This document shows positions 14,744-21,045 of a DNA stretch of 21,045 nt, piece by piece. The notes under the pieces were generated by a model. The model was not told where the DNA came from, made no database searches, and saw only the letters and a list, made by a program, of their open reading frames with translations. Location: assembly GCA_045628105.1 (NCBI GenBank), contig JAZQOX010000008.1, positions 1-21,045 on the forward strand. The letters run 5' to 3'. The translations under genes were made by a program, and so were the position numbers. The DNA is from UMGS1781 sp045628105. GTDB taxonomy: Bacteria; Bacillota; Clostridia; TANB77; CAG-508. Within the stretch, counting starts at the first letter, position 1; each line of letters opens with the position of its first letter.

Positions 14744-15640
14744 ATGAAAAAAATAATTTTTAAAGGCTGTGGAACAGCCATTGTTACTCCATTTACAAAT
14801 GATGGTGTTAATTTCGATGAATTTAAGAAACTAATTGAGGATCAAATTAGGAAAGGTGCAGATGCTCTTATTGTTTGCGGTACAACTGGTGAATCTTCTA
14901 CTATGACTTTAGATGAAAAAAAGGCAACTATTGAATTTGCTGTAAAAGTTGCAAACAAACGTGTACCAATTATTGCAGGTACTGGTGGAAACTGTACAAA
15001 ATCTGTTATTGAACTTTCAAAATTTGCAGAAAGTGCTGGTGCTGATGCTCTTTTAATTGTTACTCCTTATTACAATAAAACAACACAATCTGGATTAATT
15101 GCACATTATAAAGCAATTGCAAGTGCAACTACTCTACCTATTATTATGTATAGTGTACCAAGTAGAACTGGTCTTAATATTACACCTGCAACTTGTTTAG
15201 AACTTTCTAAAGTTGAAAATATTGTTGCTATAAAAGAAGCAAGCGGTAATATCTCTCAAATTGCAGAAATTGCTGCACTTTGTAAAGATAATTTATACAT
15301 ATATTCTGGAAATGATGATCAAGTATTACCTGTTTTATCTTTGGGTGGAATTGGTGTTATTTCTGTTCTTTCAAATCTTGTCCCTGAAGTTGTGCATAAG
15401 ATGACTGAAGATTTCTTTAACGGAAATATAAAATCTGCAACTGATGCTCAACTTAATACATTAGATTTAACTGCAAGTTTGTTCTGTGAGGTTAATCCAA
15501 TTCCAGTAAAAGCTGCTTTAAATATGGTTGGTTATAATGTTGGAACACCTAGATTACCTTTAGTAGAAATGTCTGATTCAGGAAAAGAAAGATTAAAGAA
15601 ATCCCTTATTTCTTTCGGTTTGGAGGTAACAAATGATTAA
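14744..15640 (+). CDS. dapA: 4-hydroxy-tetrahydrodipicolinate synthase
   Basis: A 298-residue TIM-barrel aldolase that condenses pyruvate with aspartate semialdehyde, the first committed step to diaminopimelate and lysine. The Schiff-base lysine is K164 (IVAIKEASG) and the catalytic tyrosine Y136 (MYSVPSRTG). The substrate-binding GTTGESSTM motif is at 46-54. GTGAGG lies 8 nt upstream of the ATG. It overlaps dapB by 8 bp, so the two steps are translated together. No lysine riboswitch is visible in the short leader. Confidence 0.98.
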   Translation: MKKIIFKGCGTAIVTPFTNDGVNFDEFKKLIEDQIRKGADALIVCGTTGESSTMTLDEKKATIEFAVKVANKRVPIIAGTGGNCTKSVIELSKFAESAGADALLIVTPYYNKTTQSGLIAHYKAIASATTLPIIMYSVPSRTGLNITPATCLELSKVENIVAIKEASGNISQIAEIAALCKDNLYIYSGNDDQVLPVLSLGGIGVISVLSNLVPEVVHKMTEDFFNGNIKSATDAQLNTLDLTASLFCEVNPIPVKAALNMVGYNVGTPRLPLVEMSDSGKERLKKSLISFGLEVTND

Positions 15641-16352
15641 TGTATTAATAAATGGTATAGAAGGAAAAATGGGCAAAGTTCTTTTAGAACAAATCAATAC
15701 AAGTGATCGTTTTACTTGTATTGGTGGTGTTGATAAGAACCTCCCTATAAGTAATATTACAACTATTCCAGATGTTATCATAGACTTCTCTGCTCCTTCT
15801 GCAACTTTTAATATTTTAGATTATGCAAAAGGGCATTCAATCCCTGTAGTAATTGCTACAACAGGTTTTTCTGATGATGAAAATTCTAAAATTCAAGATT
15901 ATGCAAAGTTAATTCCAATTTTCAAGTCAGCTAATATGTCTTATGAAACAAATTTGATGATATCATTGGTTGCAAAACTTGCTAAAGAATTAAATAATTC
16001 TGATATTGAAATTGTTGAAACTCATCATAACAAAAAAATTGATAGTCCAAGTGGAACTGCGTTAATGATTGCAAATGGAATAAATGATGCCTTAAATAAC
16101 GCTATGCATTATGAATATGATAGACATAGCAAACGTGCTGCTCGTGAAAAAACAGAGATTGGTATTCACTCCATTCGTGGTGGTACAGAAGTTGGAAAAC
16201 ACAGTGTTTTCTTCTTCGGAGAAAATGAATCTTTAGAGATATCTCACACTGTTACCTCTAGAGCTGTTTTTGCAAATGGTGCTCTAAAAGCTGCAGAATT
16301 TCTTATAGGTAAACCTGCTGGTCTATACAATATGAATGATTTAATTAAATAA
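15633..16352 (+). CDS. dapB: 4-hydroxy-tetrahydrodipicolinate reductase
   Basis: A 239-residue NAD(P)H-dependent reductase, the second step of the DAP/lysine pathway. The nucleotide-binding glycine motif GIEGKMG is at 8-14, and the catalytic segment reads ETHHNKKIDSPSGTA, the dapB signature. It is shorter than the E. coli enzyme (273) but normal for Clostridia. Its ATG lies inside the end of dapA (ATGATTAA overlap), with TTGGAGG 7 nt upstream, indicating translational coupling. Confidence 0.98.
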   Translation: MINVLINGIEGKMGKVLLEQINTSDRFTCIGGVDKNLPISNITTIPDVIIDFSAPSATFNILDYAKGHSIPVVIATTGFSDDENSKIQDYAKLIPIFKSANMSYETNLMISLVAKLAKELNNSDIEIVETHHNKKIDSPSGTALMIANGINDALNNAMHYEYDRHSKRAAREKTEIGIHSIRGGTEVGKHSVFFFGENESLEISHTVTSRAVFANGALKAAEFLIGKPAGLYNMNDLIK

Positions 16353-16363
16353 TTTGGTAAATA

Positions 16364-16393
16364 TACGATTCAGGCTTTATAGTCTGAATCGTA
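16364..16393 (+). promoter_or_regulatory. Intergenic hairpin between dapB and the RluA gene
   Basis: A 10-bp perfect stem TACGATTCAG / CTGAATCGTA with a 10-base loop. No T-run follows. The next ribosome binding site starts 8 nt later, so it may be a processing or stability site, or a weak terminator, within a dapAB-rluA transcript. Confidence 0.6.
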
Positions 16394-16413
16394 ATATATA
16401 GAAAGGATTTAAA

Positions 16414-17280
16414 ATGCAAACTTTAATTGTACCAAAAAAATATGATAACAAAAAACTTAATACTTTTATTTTAGATAGCTTTCCTGCTCTTTCTTTAAAT
16501 ACATTAAATAAAGCCTTACGTCAAAAGGATATTAAAATAAATGGAGTAAGAGTCAAAGAAAACTGTGCTATTTTTGAGGGAGATTCCATTGATGTATATA
16601 TTTCTGACGAATTTCTTTATAAAAAAATAAATATTGAAACTGTTTTTGAAGATGACAATATTTTGGTTGTTAACAAACCATGCGGTATTGAAGTTGTTTT
16701 TGAAGATGGTACTTCTTCCGAAGCTTCGCTTACATCTCTTTTAAAAGAAAAATATAACTTTATTGAACCTTGCCATAGGTTAGATAGAAATACATCAGGT
16801 TTAGTACTATTTGCTAAAACAAATGAATCATTAGATATCTTGCTTCAGAAATTCAAAAACAAAGAAATAAAAAAATATTATAAATGCACAGTTTATGGGA
16901 TTCCAAAGAAAAGTCAAGAAACTTTAACTGGATATTTATTTAAAGATAGCAAAAAATCTATGGTTTACATTTCTGATACTCCAAAACAAGGTTATAAAAA
17001 AATTGTAACATCTTATAAGCTATTAAGTTCTAATTTAAAAGACAACACTTCTGAATTAGAAGTCTTACTTGAATTCTCCGGAAGAACTCATCAAATTAGA
17101 GCTCACCTTGCTCATGCAGGATTGCCAATAATTGGTGACGGTAAATACGGAAAAAACGAAATAAATAAAAAGTTTAATAAAAAAGTACAAACTCTAAAAT
17201 CATATAAAATTAAATTTGCATTTACTGAAGATTCGGGCAACTTAAACTATATGTCCGGGAAAGAAATTGTGTTAGAATAA
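16414..17280 (+). CDS. RluA-family RNA pseudouridine synthase
   Basis: A 288-residue enzyme that isomerises uridine to pseudouridine in rRNA or tRNA. An S4-like N-terminal domain (about 1-65) precedes the catalytic domain. Motif II is HRLDRNTSGLVLFAKT with catalytic D124, and the C-terminal signature is SGRTHQIRAHLAHAGLPIIG. The exact target base (RluC, RluD or another member) cannot be told from this. GAAAGGA precedes the ATG. It follows dapB by 61 bp with a hairpin between them. Confidence 0.93.
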   Translation: MQTLIVPKKYDNKKLNTFILDSFPALSLNTLNKALRQKDIKINGVRVKENCAIFEGDSIDVYISDEFLYKKINIETVFEDDNILVVNKPCGIEVVFEDGTSSEASLTSLLKEKYNFIEPCHRLDRNTSGLVLFAKTNESLDILLQKFKNKEIKKYYKCTVYGIPKKSQETLTGYLFKDSKKSMVYISDTPKQGYKKIVTSYKLLSSNLKDNTSELEVLLEFSGRTHQIRAHLAHAGLPIIGDGKYGKNEINKKFNKKVQTLKSYKIKFAFTEDSGNLNYMSGKEIVLE

Positions 17281-17295
17281 CTGTTGAAATTAGGC

Positions 17296-17325
17296 TTGTC
17301 TTTATTTTTAACATTGGTATATAAT
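17296..17325 (+). promoter_or_regulatory. Promoter of the AIM24-like gene
   Basis: -35 TTGTCT (17296-17301) and -10 TATAAT (17320-17325), spacer 18 bp. AAGGAGG (17341-17347) lies 6 nt before the ATG. Confidence 0.65.
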
Positions 17326-17353
17326 AAACATATATTATTTAAGGAGGTTTTTT

Positions 17354-18037
17354 ATGAATTATAAAATAATTGGGCAAACTGTGCCTGTAGTAGAAATGGA
17401 ACTAAATGCTGGAGAATCTGTGTATACTCAGTCTGGGGGTATGGCATACCAAACTGAAGGCATTGAAATGAAAACTAACACTCATGGTGGAATAATGAAA
17501 GGAATTGGAAGAATGTTTGCTGGAGAATCTATGTTCTTAGCTAACTACTCTGCTTTAAAAGATGGAGTTACTGTTGCATTTGCATCTACAGTTCCAGGAA
17601 ATATTATACCAGTTGATTTATCTGAAACACCTAACGGACTTATGATTCAAAAAGGTTCTTTCTTATGTGCAGAATCTAATGTAGACTTAAAAGTTGCTTT
17701 TACTAAAAAATTTAGTGCTGGTCTTTTTGGAGGTGAAGGTTTTATTCTTCAAAAAGCTAGTGGAAATGGTCATATTTTCTTAGAAGTTGATGGTGATCCA
17801 ATAATTAAAGAATTAGCACCAGGTGAAGTTCTTAAAGTTGATACTGGAAATGTTGTTGCATTTGTTCCAAGTGTATCTTATGAAATTGAAACAGTAAAAG
17901 GATTATCTAATATCTTTTTAGGCGGTGAAGGTTTGTTCTTAACAAAACTTGTAGGACCTGGAAAAGTAATTTTACAATCTCAAAACTTTAACGATTTTAT
18001 TGGAAGATTGACACCATTTATGTCTTCTAAGAAATAA
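17354..18037 (+). CDS. AIM24 / TIGR00266 family protein
   Basis: A 227-residue all-beta protein. It shows the family features: an opening VEMELNAGESVYTQSGGMAYQTEGI, a mid-region FAGESMFLANYSA, and a second half rich in G-x-G-x turns (FGGEGFILQKASG, LGGEGLFLTKLVGPG). These proteins have no agreed biochemical function; the fold is a beta-sandwich related to the yeast mitochondrial protein Aim24. It has a strong ribosome binding site and its own promoter and terminator, so it is transcribed alone. Confidence 0.9.
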   Translation: MNYKIIGQTVPVVEMELNAGESVYTQSGGMAYQTEGIEMKTNTHGGIMKGIGRMFAGESMFLANYSALKDGVTVAFASTVPGNIIPVDLSETPNGLMIQKGSFLCAESNVDLKVAFTKKFSAGLFGGEGFILQKASGNGHIFLEVDGDPIIKELAPGEVLKVDTGNVVAFVPSVSYEIETVKGLSNIFLGGEGLFLTKLVGPGKVILQSQNFNDFIGRLTPFMSSKK

Positions 18038-18042
18038 ATTTT

Positions 18043-18072
18043 AAAGCTAAAGCTTTTGTGAGCTTTAGCTTT
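18043..18072. terminator. Bidirectional terminator
   Basis: A 12-bp perfect stem AAAGCTAAAGCT / AGCTTTAGCTTT with a 6-base loop and T-rich flanks on both strands. The converging CmpB-like gene has its stop codon (18065-18067) inside the right arm. Confidence 0.88.
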
Positions 18073-18823
18073 TCTTTCTATTTTCAATTATTTTTTTTAT
18101 TTGTTTCTTTGTATTCTCTATTTTTTCTTTTTCTTCTTCTACTCTTTTTCTAACCCTGATTCGTATTACATCTATATTAACATTTGGAAATGCTGAAACA
18201 AGTCTTCTTCCTCTCCATGTTTTTTCTATTATTGCTTTAACTTTGGCAGTAATTTCTTCAGTATCGTCTTTCACTTCATTTGATAAATTTTTAAATGAGT
18301 GAATTATATTATATGAAATGTACATATCTATTATAATAGTTACCATTATTATAGCCGAAATTATATGTAAGTCTGAGTCACGAATACTATTTATTATTCT
18401 AAGAAAAGCTGGACTTGTGCATCGTAAAATTATCTGTCCTAAAATACTAAAAGGAAGCAATGTTTCTAAACATATTCTACCATTTATATTAAACTTAAAT
18501 CTGTGATAGTCCCACCATCTTGCATGAAATAACTTTTCCATTAAATAACTTGTTGCATACTCTAGCATTCCACATATACACATTATAATAATTGTAGAAA
18601 TCCATATATCATCTATTGGGCTTGTATAACTCGTATTTATAAAATTTTTTAGGAGAATAGTAATTGTTACTCCCCCAAATCCATATATAGGGCAGTAAGG
18701 TCCAATTAAGAATCCCCTATTTATTATTCTTTTGCGTTGAACTATTCCCAGTACAACTTCCATAATCCACCCTATTACTGAATAAATAGTAAAAAGTAGT
18801 ATGTATGTTTCTACATTTCTCAT
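18065..18823 (-). CDS. CmpB-type putative ABC transporter permease
   Basis: A 252-residue membrane protein. The N-terminal half carries the PF06541-type pattern: YSVIGWIMEVV, then RGFLIGPYCPIYGFGG, then a LEYATSYLMEKLFHARWWDY segment and FNINGRICLE. There are about five hydrophobic segments. The last 80 residues are soluble, basic and coiled-coil-like (RKRVEEEKEKIENTKKQIKK). The ABC label is historical, and no ATPase gene is nearby. GGAAG precedes the ATG. It starts 14 bp after the upstream hydrolase stop, so the two are likely one transcript. Confidence 0.85.
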   Translation of the reverse strand: MRNVETYILLFTIYSVIGWIMEVVLGIVQRKRIINRGFLIGPYCPIYGFGGVTITILLKNFINTSYTSPIDDIWISTIIIMCICGMLEYATSYLMEKLFHARWWDYHRFKFNINGRICLETLLPFSILGQIILRCTSPAFLRIINSIRDSDLHIISAIIMVTIIIDMYISYNIIHSFKNLSNEVKDDTEEITAKVKAIIEKTWRGRRLVSAFPNVNIDVIRIRVRKRVEEEKEKIENTKKQIKKIIENRKKS

Positions 18824-18837
18824 TTGTTATCTTCCTT

Positions 18838-19761
18838 TCAAATATATTCTTTAATAAATTTATTTATTTCACTCCAGTATTTTTCCGGATTAATATTTGC
18901 ACTTTCTGCATGTGCGGCATTTTCTATTTCTAATTTTGCTTTTTTACATTTTGCATTTCTATAAATAATATTTAACATATAATACGGTACAAAGCCATCT
19001 TTTGTGCCATGTATAAATAATGTAGGTATATTCGATTTTGAAACTTGTTTGACACTAGATGCTTCTTCAAAAGTATACCCTGCAAAAATTTTTGACATTA
19101 TGCTTGCAATAAATAAAAACAGTGTTGGGCATATTTTAAACATCTTTTTTACATGTTCTTTAAATTCATCCCAAACAGAAGTATATCCACAATCTGCAAT
19201 GCAAACTTTAACATTATCTGGAAGGTCTTCTCCTGTTGTCATACTAACTGTTGCCGCTCCCATAGAAATTCCATAAAGAATAATTTTTGAATTATTATTT
19301 TCTTCTATAATTTTATCTATCCATATTTGCAAATCGTAATGGTCAAGCCATCCCATTCCAATATATGTTCCTTCACTTTGTCCATGTGCTCTTAAATCTA
19401 TTATTAACACGTTGTATCCACATTTCAAAAATTCCTTGGCATACTGTACCATCTCTATTCCCATACTCATATATCCATGTACAACAATGGCCCAAGTATC
19501 TGATTTTATACCATTTCTTATTTCATATCCTTTTAATTTTAAACCATCTCTTGAAATTATTTCTGTTTCAGATGACATTTCATTTAGCCATTTCTTGTTT
19601 TCTTCGTTTGATTCATTTATATGCTTTTTTTGATCTGGAGTAAATATAAGTGACGAATACTTTTCCGTAATTTCCTTCTTTATTGCCATATCACACATCT
19701 TTTTAGCAACAAATAAAATTAGTAATATAATACAAAATATTAATATCCAAACAAATAACAT
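18838..19761 (-). CDS. Membrane-anchored alpha/beta hydrolase
   Basis: A 307-residue serine hydrolase with one N-terminal membrane segment (about 2-19), placing the enzyme at the membrane, probably facing outward. The triad is visible: S166 in the nucleophile elbow GISMGAA, D255 (HGTKDGFVP) and H284 (AAHAES). An oxyanion HGYMS motif is at 95-99. It resembles YqkD/Bem46-like hydrolases; the substrate is unknown. It ends with TGA, unlike nearly all other genes here. It is co-oriented and close to the CmpB-like gene. Confidence 0.88.
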   Translation of the reverse strand: MLFVWILIFCIILLILFVAKKMCDMAIKKEITEKYSSLIFTPDQKKHINESNEENKKWLNEMSSETEIISRDGLKLKGYEIRNGIKSDTWAIVVHGYMSMGIEMVQYAKEFLKCGYNVLIIDLRAHGQSEGTYIGMGWLDHYDLQIWIDKIIEENNNSKIILYGISMGAATVSMTTGEDLPDNVKVCIADCGYTSVWDEFKEHVKKMFKICPTLFLFIASIMSKIFAGYTFEEASSVKQVSKSNIPTLFIHGTKDGFVPYYMLNIIYRNAKCKKAKLEIENAAHAESANINPEKYWSEINKFIKEYI

Positions 19762-19850
19762 ATTTTCTACCTCTATTACATAGTATGTTTTTTATGCACC
19801 TTTTGTTATAAGTAAAATATTCCCATATTTTATTTGTTTGATACTAAAAT

Positions 19851-20705
19851 TTAAGCCGTATCTCTTCTCCAATAAAACAAATACTGCTGAGCTATTCCAG
19901 CCAGTTCTCCATAATTTTTTTCAGCAAAATCTTGTATTATTTTTGGTTTTTGTTCTTCACCATTAAAATATAATTCTGATATTACTCTTCTTACCCATAC
20001 GTCAATTGGAAAAACTGAAAATTTTTTAAGTGCAAACAGCATAACGCAATCTGCAACTTTTGGACCTACTCCTGGAATTTCGAGTAACTTTTCCCTTAAT
20101 TTTATTACGTCTTTTTCTTCCATTAATTGTTTTAAATTGATTTTTCCCTTTAAAACTTTTTTAGTTGTTTCGTACACTCTTTCATCTCTAAAACCTAAGC
20201 CCAGCTCTCTTAAGTCCTTAACTGCTGCTTTAGATAGCTCCTCAGGAGTTGGGAATGTATAATACTCTTCATTTCTAAATAATATTTTATTTCCATATTT
20301 TTTTGAAATCTTTTCTATTGTATTTTTTATTCTAGGAATATTATTGTTTGCAGAGATTATAAATGAAATTAGTGTTTCCCACAAATCTTGATGCAATATT
20401 CTAATGCCACTTCCATATTCAATACTATTTGCCAAGTGTTTATCAATTTTTGATATCTTGTTTTTTATTTCTTGGTAGTCTGTCTCCAAATCAAAATAAT
20501 TTGTACAAACTTCTTTAATATCACCTTCACATAGTCCCGTTACAATTATTTTGTCATTTTCTTTTTTTGCATTTATAACATTATTGCCAAAAATTCCTGT
20601 ATAGCTTCCATCTTCTTTTTTGTTCCATCTAAAGCACTGTCCACATTCAAATACATGAACGGGTTCAAATGAGTTAACGTTATTTATAATAAATGTTTGT
20701 TCCAT
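19851..20705 (-). CDS. 8-oxoguanine DNA glycosylase (OGG1 type)
   Basis: A 284-residue base-excision repair enzyme that removes 8-oxoguanine from DNA and nicks abasic sites. The helix-hairpin-helix is EIPGVGPKVADCVMLFAL with catalytic K216, and the catalytic aspartate is D235 (VFPIDVWVRR), the same 19-residue spacing as K249-D268 of human OGG1. The N-terminal segment FECGQCFRWNKKEDGSYTG matches the OGG N-terminal domain. No iron-sulfur cluster cysteines are seen at the C-terminus. AAGGTGA lies 6 nt before the ATG. I could not find a convincing promoter. Confidence 0.94.
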   Translation of the reverse strand: MEQTFIINNVNSFEPVHVFECGQCFRWNKKEDGSYTGIFGNNVINAKKENDKIIVTGLCEGDIKEVCTNYFDLETDYQEIKNKISKIDKHLANSIEYGSGIRILHQDLWETLISFIISANNNIPRIKNTIEKISKKYGNKILFRNEEYYTFPTPEELSKAAVKDLRELGLGFRDERVYETTKKVLKGKINLKQLMEEKDVIKLREKLLEIPGVGPKVADCVMLFALKKFSVFPIDVWVRRVISELYFNGEEQKPKIIQDFAEKNYGELAGIAQQYLFYWRRDTA

Positions 20706-20760
20706 AATTTCACCTTATACTTATTCTATCACATGTGTCAATGGAACTTTGAATGGAAAT

Positions 20761-20794
20761 TGGAAATTGGGGACACGCACCTTTTTCCATTCCA
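20761..20794. repeat. Repeat fragment with AATTGGGGAC core
   Basis: TGGAA...TTCCA ends bracket AATTGGGGACACGCACC. The 10-base core 20765-20774 is identical to the core of the palindrome arms at 861-870. This looks like a diverged or single-armed member of the same dispersed family. Confidence 0.5.
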
Positions 20795-20810
20795 TTTTTG
20801 AGCATATTAA

Positions 20811-20835
20811 AAGAAGTCAACTTTGTTGACTTCTT
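20811..20835. terminator. Terminator-like hairpin
   Basis: An 11-bp perfect stem AAGAAGTCAAC / GTTGACTTCTT with loop TTT. On the plus strand it is followed by a T-rich tract, on the minus strand by TTTAATA. It could end readthrough from the tRNA side on the minus strand. Confidence 0.65.
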
Positions 20836-20858
20836 AATTATTTTTTCTCCTTGTCTCT

Positions 20859-20938
20859 CGAAAAAAGTTGTTAGCGATAGCGAGGCGTTAAATCCCGCGT
20901 TTACAAGGGATTAGCCGAGCAGAGCGGTGCTTTTTTCG
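20859..20938. other. 80-bp structured intergenic element
   Basis: Perfect 9-bp terminal inverted repeats, CGAAAAAAG (20859-20867) and CTTTTTTCG (20930-20938), enclose a GC-rich core. The core holds a nested AATCCC (20891-20896) / GGGATT (20907-20912) stem, a GGC/GCC stem (20884-20886 with 20914-20916), and facing GCGA and GAGC segments that could form tandem G-A pairs. I find no coding sense. It is either a small non-coding RNA or a miniature repeat. It lies in the 306-bp stretch 20706-21011, which has no gene and otherwise holds only hairpins. Confidence 0.55.
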
Positions 20939-20976
20939 AAAAAAGGAGCAACGTCCCAATGGGCTTGATTTTTTTT

Positions 20977-21006
20977 AAAAAAACAATCGCCCATTTTGGA
21001 CGATTG
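20977..21006 (-). terminator. tRNA transcript terminator
   Basis: CAATCGCCC (20984-20992) pairs with GGACGATTG (20998-21006) with one G-T pair and a short loop. Read on the minus strand it is followed by seven Ts. It starts 5 bp beyond the tRNA CCA end. Confidence 0.88.
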
Positions 21007-21011
21007 CGACG

Positions 21012-21045
21012 TGGTGCCTCGAACGGGAATCGAACCAGTGACACA
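21012..21045 (-). tRNA. tRNA 3' end, probably tRNA-Phe (partial)
   Basis: Read on the minus strand: variable-loop end TGTGTC, T arm ACTGG-TTCGATT-CCCGT, acceptor TCGAGGC, discriminator A and an encoded CCA. The TTCGATT loop and arm lengths are standard. The sequence resembles clostridial tRNA-Phe (acceptor GCCTCGA), but the anticodon is outside the window, so the identity is inferred. The middle T-stem pair is a T-C mismatch (CCCGT where CCAGT would pair). Confidence 0.85.

Noticed and set aside
20720..20745. A TTGACA-type promoter for the glycosylase gene.
   Set aside because: The only -10 with correct spacing overlaps the ribosome binding site, so transcription would start at the ATG.

Overview
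The window looks like chromosomal DNA from an AT-rich, fermentative member of the Clostridia (Bacillota), probably an uncultured gut lineage. Grounds for this are the very low G+C, strong AGGAGG-type ribosome binding sites, sigma-A promoters with 16-18 bp spacers, the tig-clpP-clpX order, a full-length AdhE, a CD1247-like zinc-ribbon protein, a CmpB-type membrane protein and a lysine-type EF-P. It is almost all housekeeping. I see no phage, CRISPR array, insertion sequence or defence locus. Nearly all genes stop with TAA; one stops with TGA, so TGA is a stop here.

Layout. 1-1143: the N-terminal part of DnaG primase and ribosomal protein L32, both on the minus strand. 1439-2254: a plus-strand S1/OB-fold RNA-binding protein with codon use unlike its neighbours. 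2296-6826: a minus-strand run reading trigger factor, ClpP, ClpX, an HD-domain hydrolase and a small Cys-rich protein. 6910-11212: a minus-strand run reading adhE, an APH-fold kinase coupled to it by a TAATG overlap, and a DUF368 (PopT-type) undecaprenyl-phosphate translocase. 11423-12014: a membrane-anchored M23 peptidase. 12053-13199: EF-P and a CD1247-like protein, minus strand. 13365-18037: plus-strand glyA, dapA-dapB, an RluA pseudouridine synthase and an AIM24/TIGR00266 protein. 18065-20705: minus-strand CmpB-like membrane protein, alpha/beta hydrolase and OGG1-type glycosylase. 20706-21011 is non-coding with several hairpins. 21012-21045 is the 3' end of a tRNA, probably Phe.

Most unusual signal. 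Two unrelated conserved genes, dnaG and the M23 peptidase, each carry exactly one extra C that breaks the frame. In both, the zero-frame codon at the break is CGG, it follows an Asn codon (AAC or AAT), and skipping the C restores a Gly codon and the conserved family sequence. By eye, no other in-frame CGG occurs in about 20 native-looking genes (roughly 6,000 codons). The only other in-frame CGG codons, two of them, lie in the compositionally odd S1-like gene. This suggests either +1 recoding at rare or unassigned AAY-CGG sites or a systematic sequence error. It is the main thing to follow up. M23 function depends on it, because the catalytic HxH motif lies after the break.

Secondary signals: a 59-bp exact duplication of the dnaG zinc-finger region at the window edge (probably an assembly join), two GC-rich hairpins around the clpX 3' end, a 25-bp-armed palindrome sharing an AATTGGGGAC core with a second site near 20.77 kb, an 80-bp structured element next to the tRNA, and several promoter-proximal dyads.
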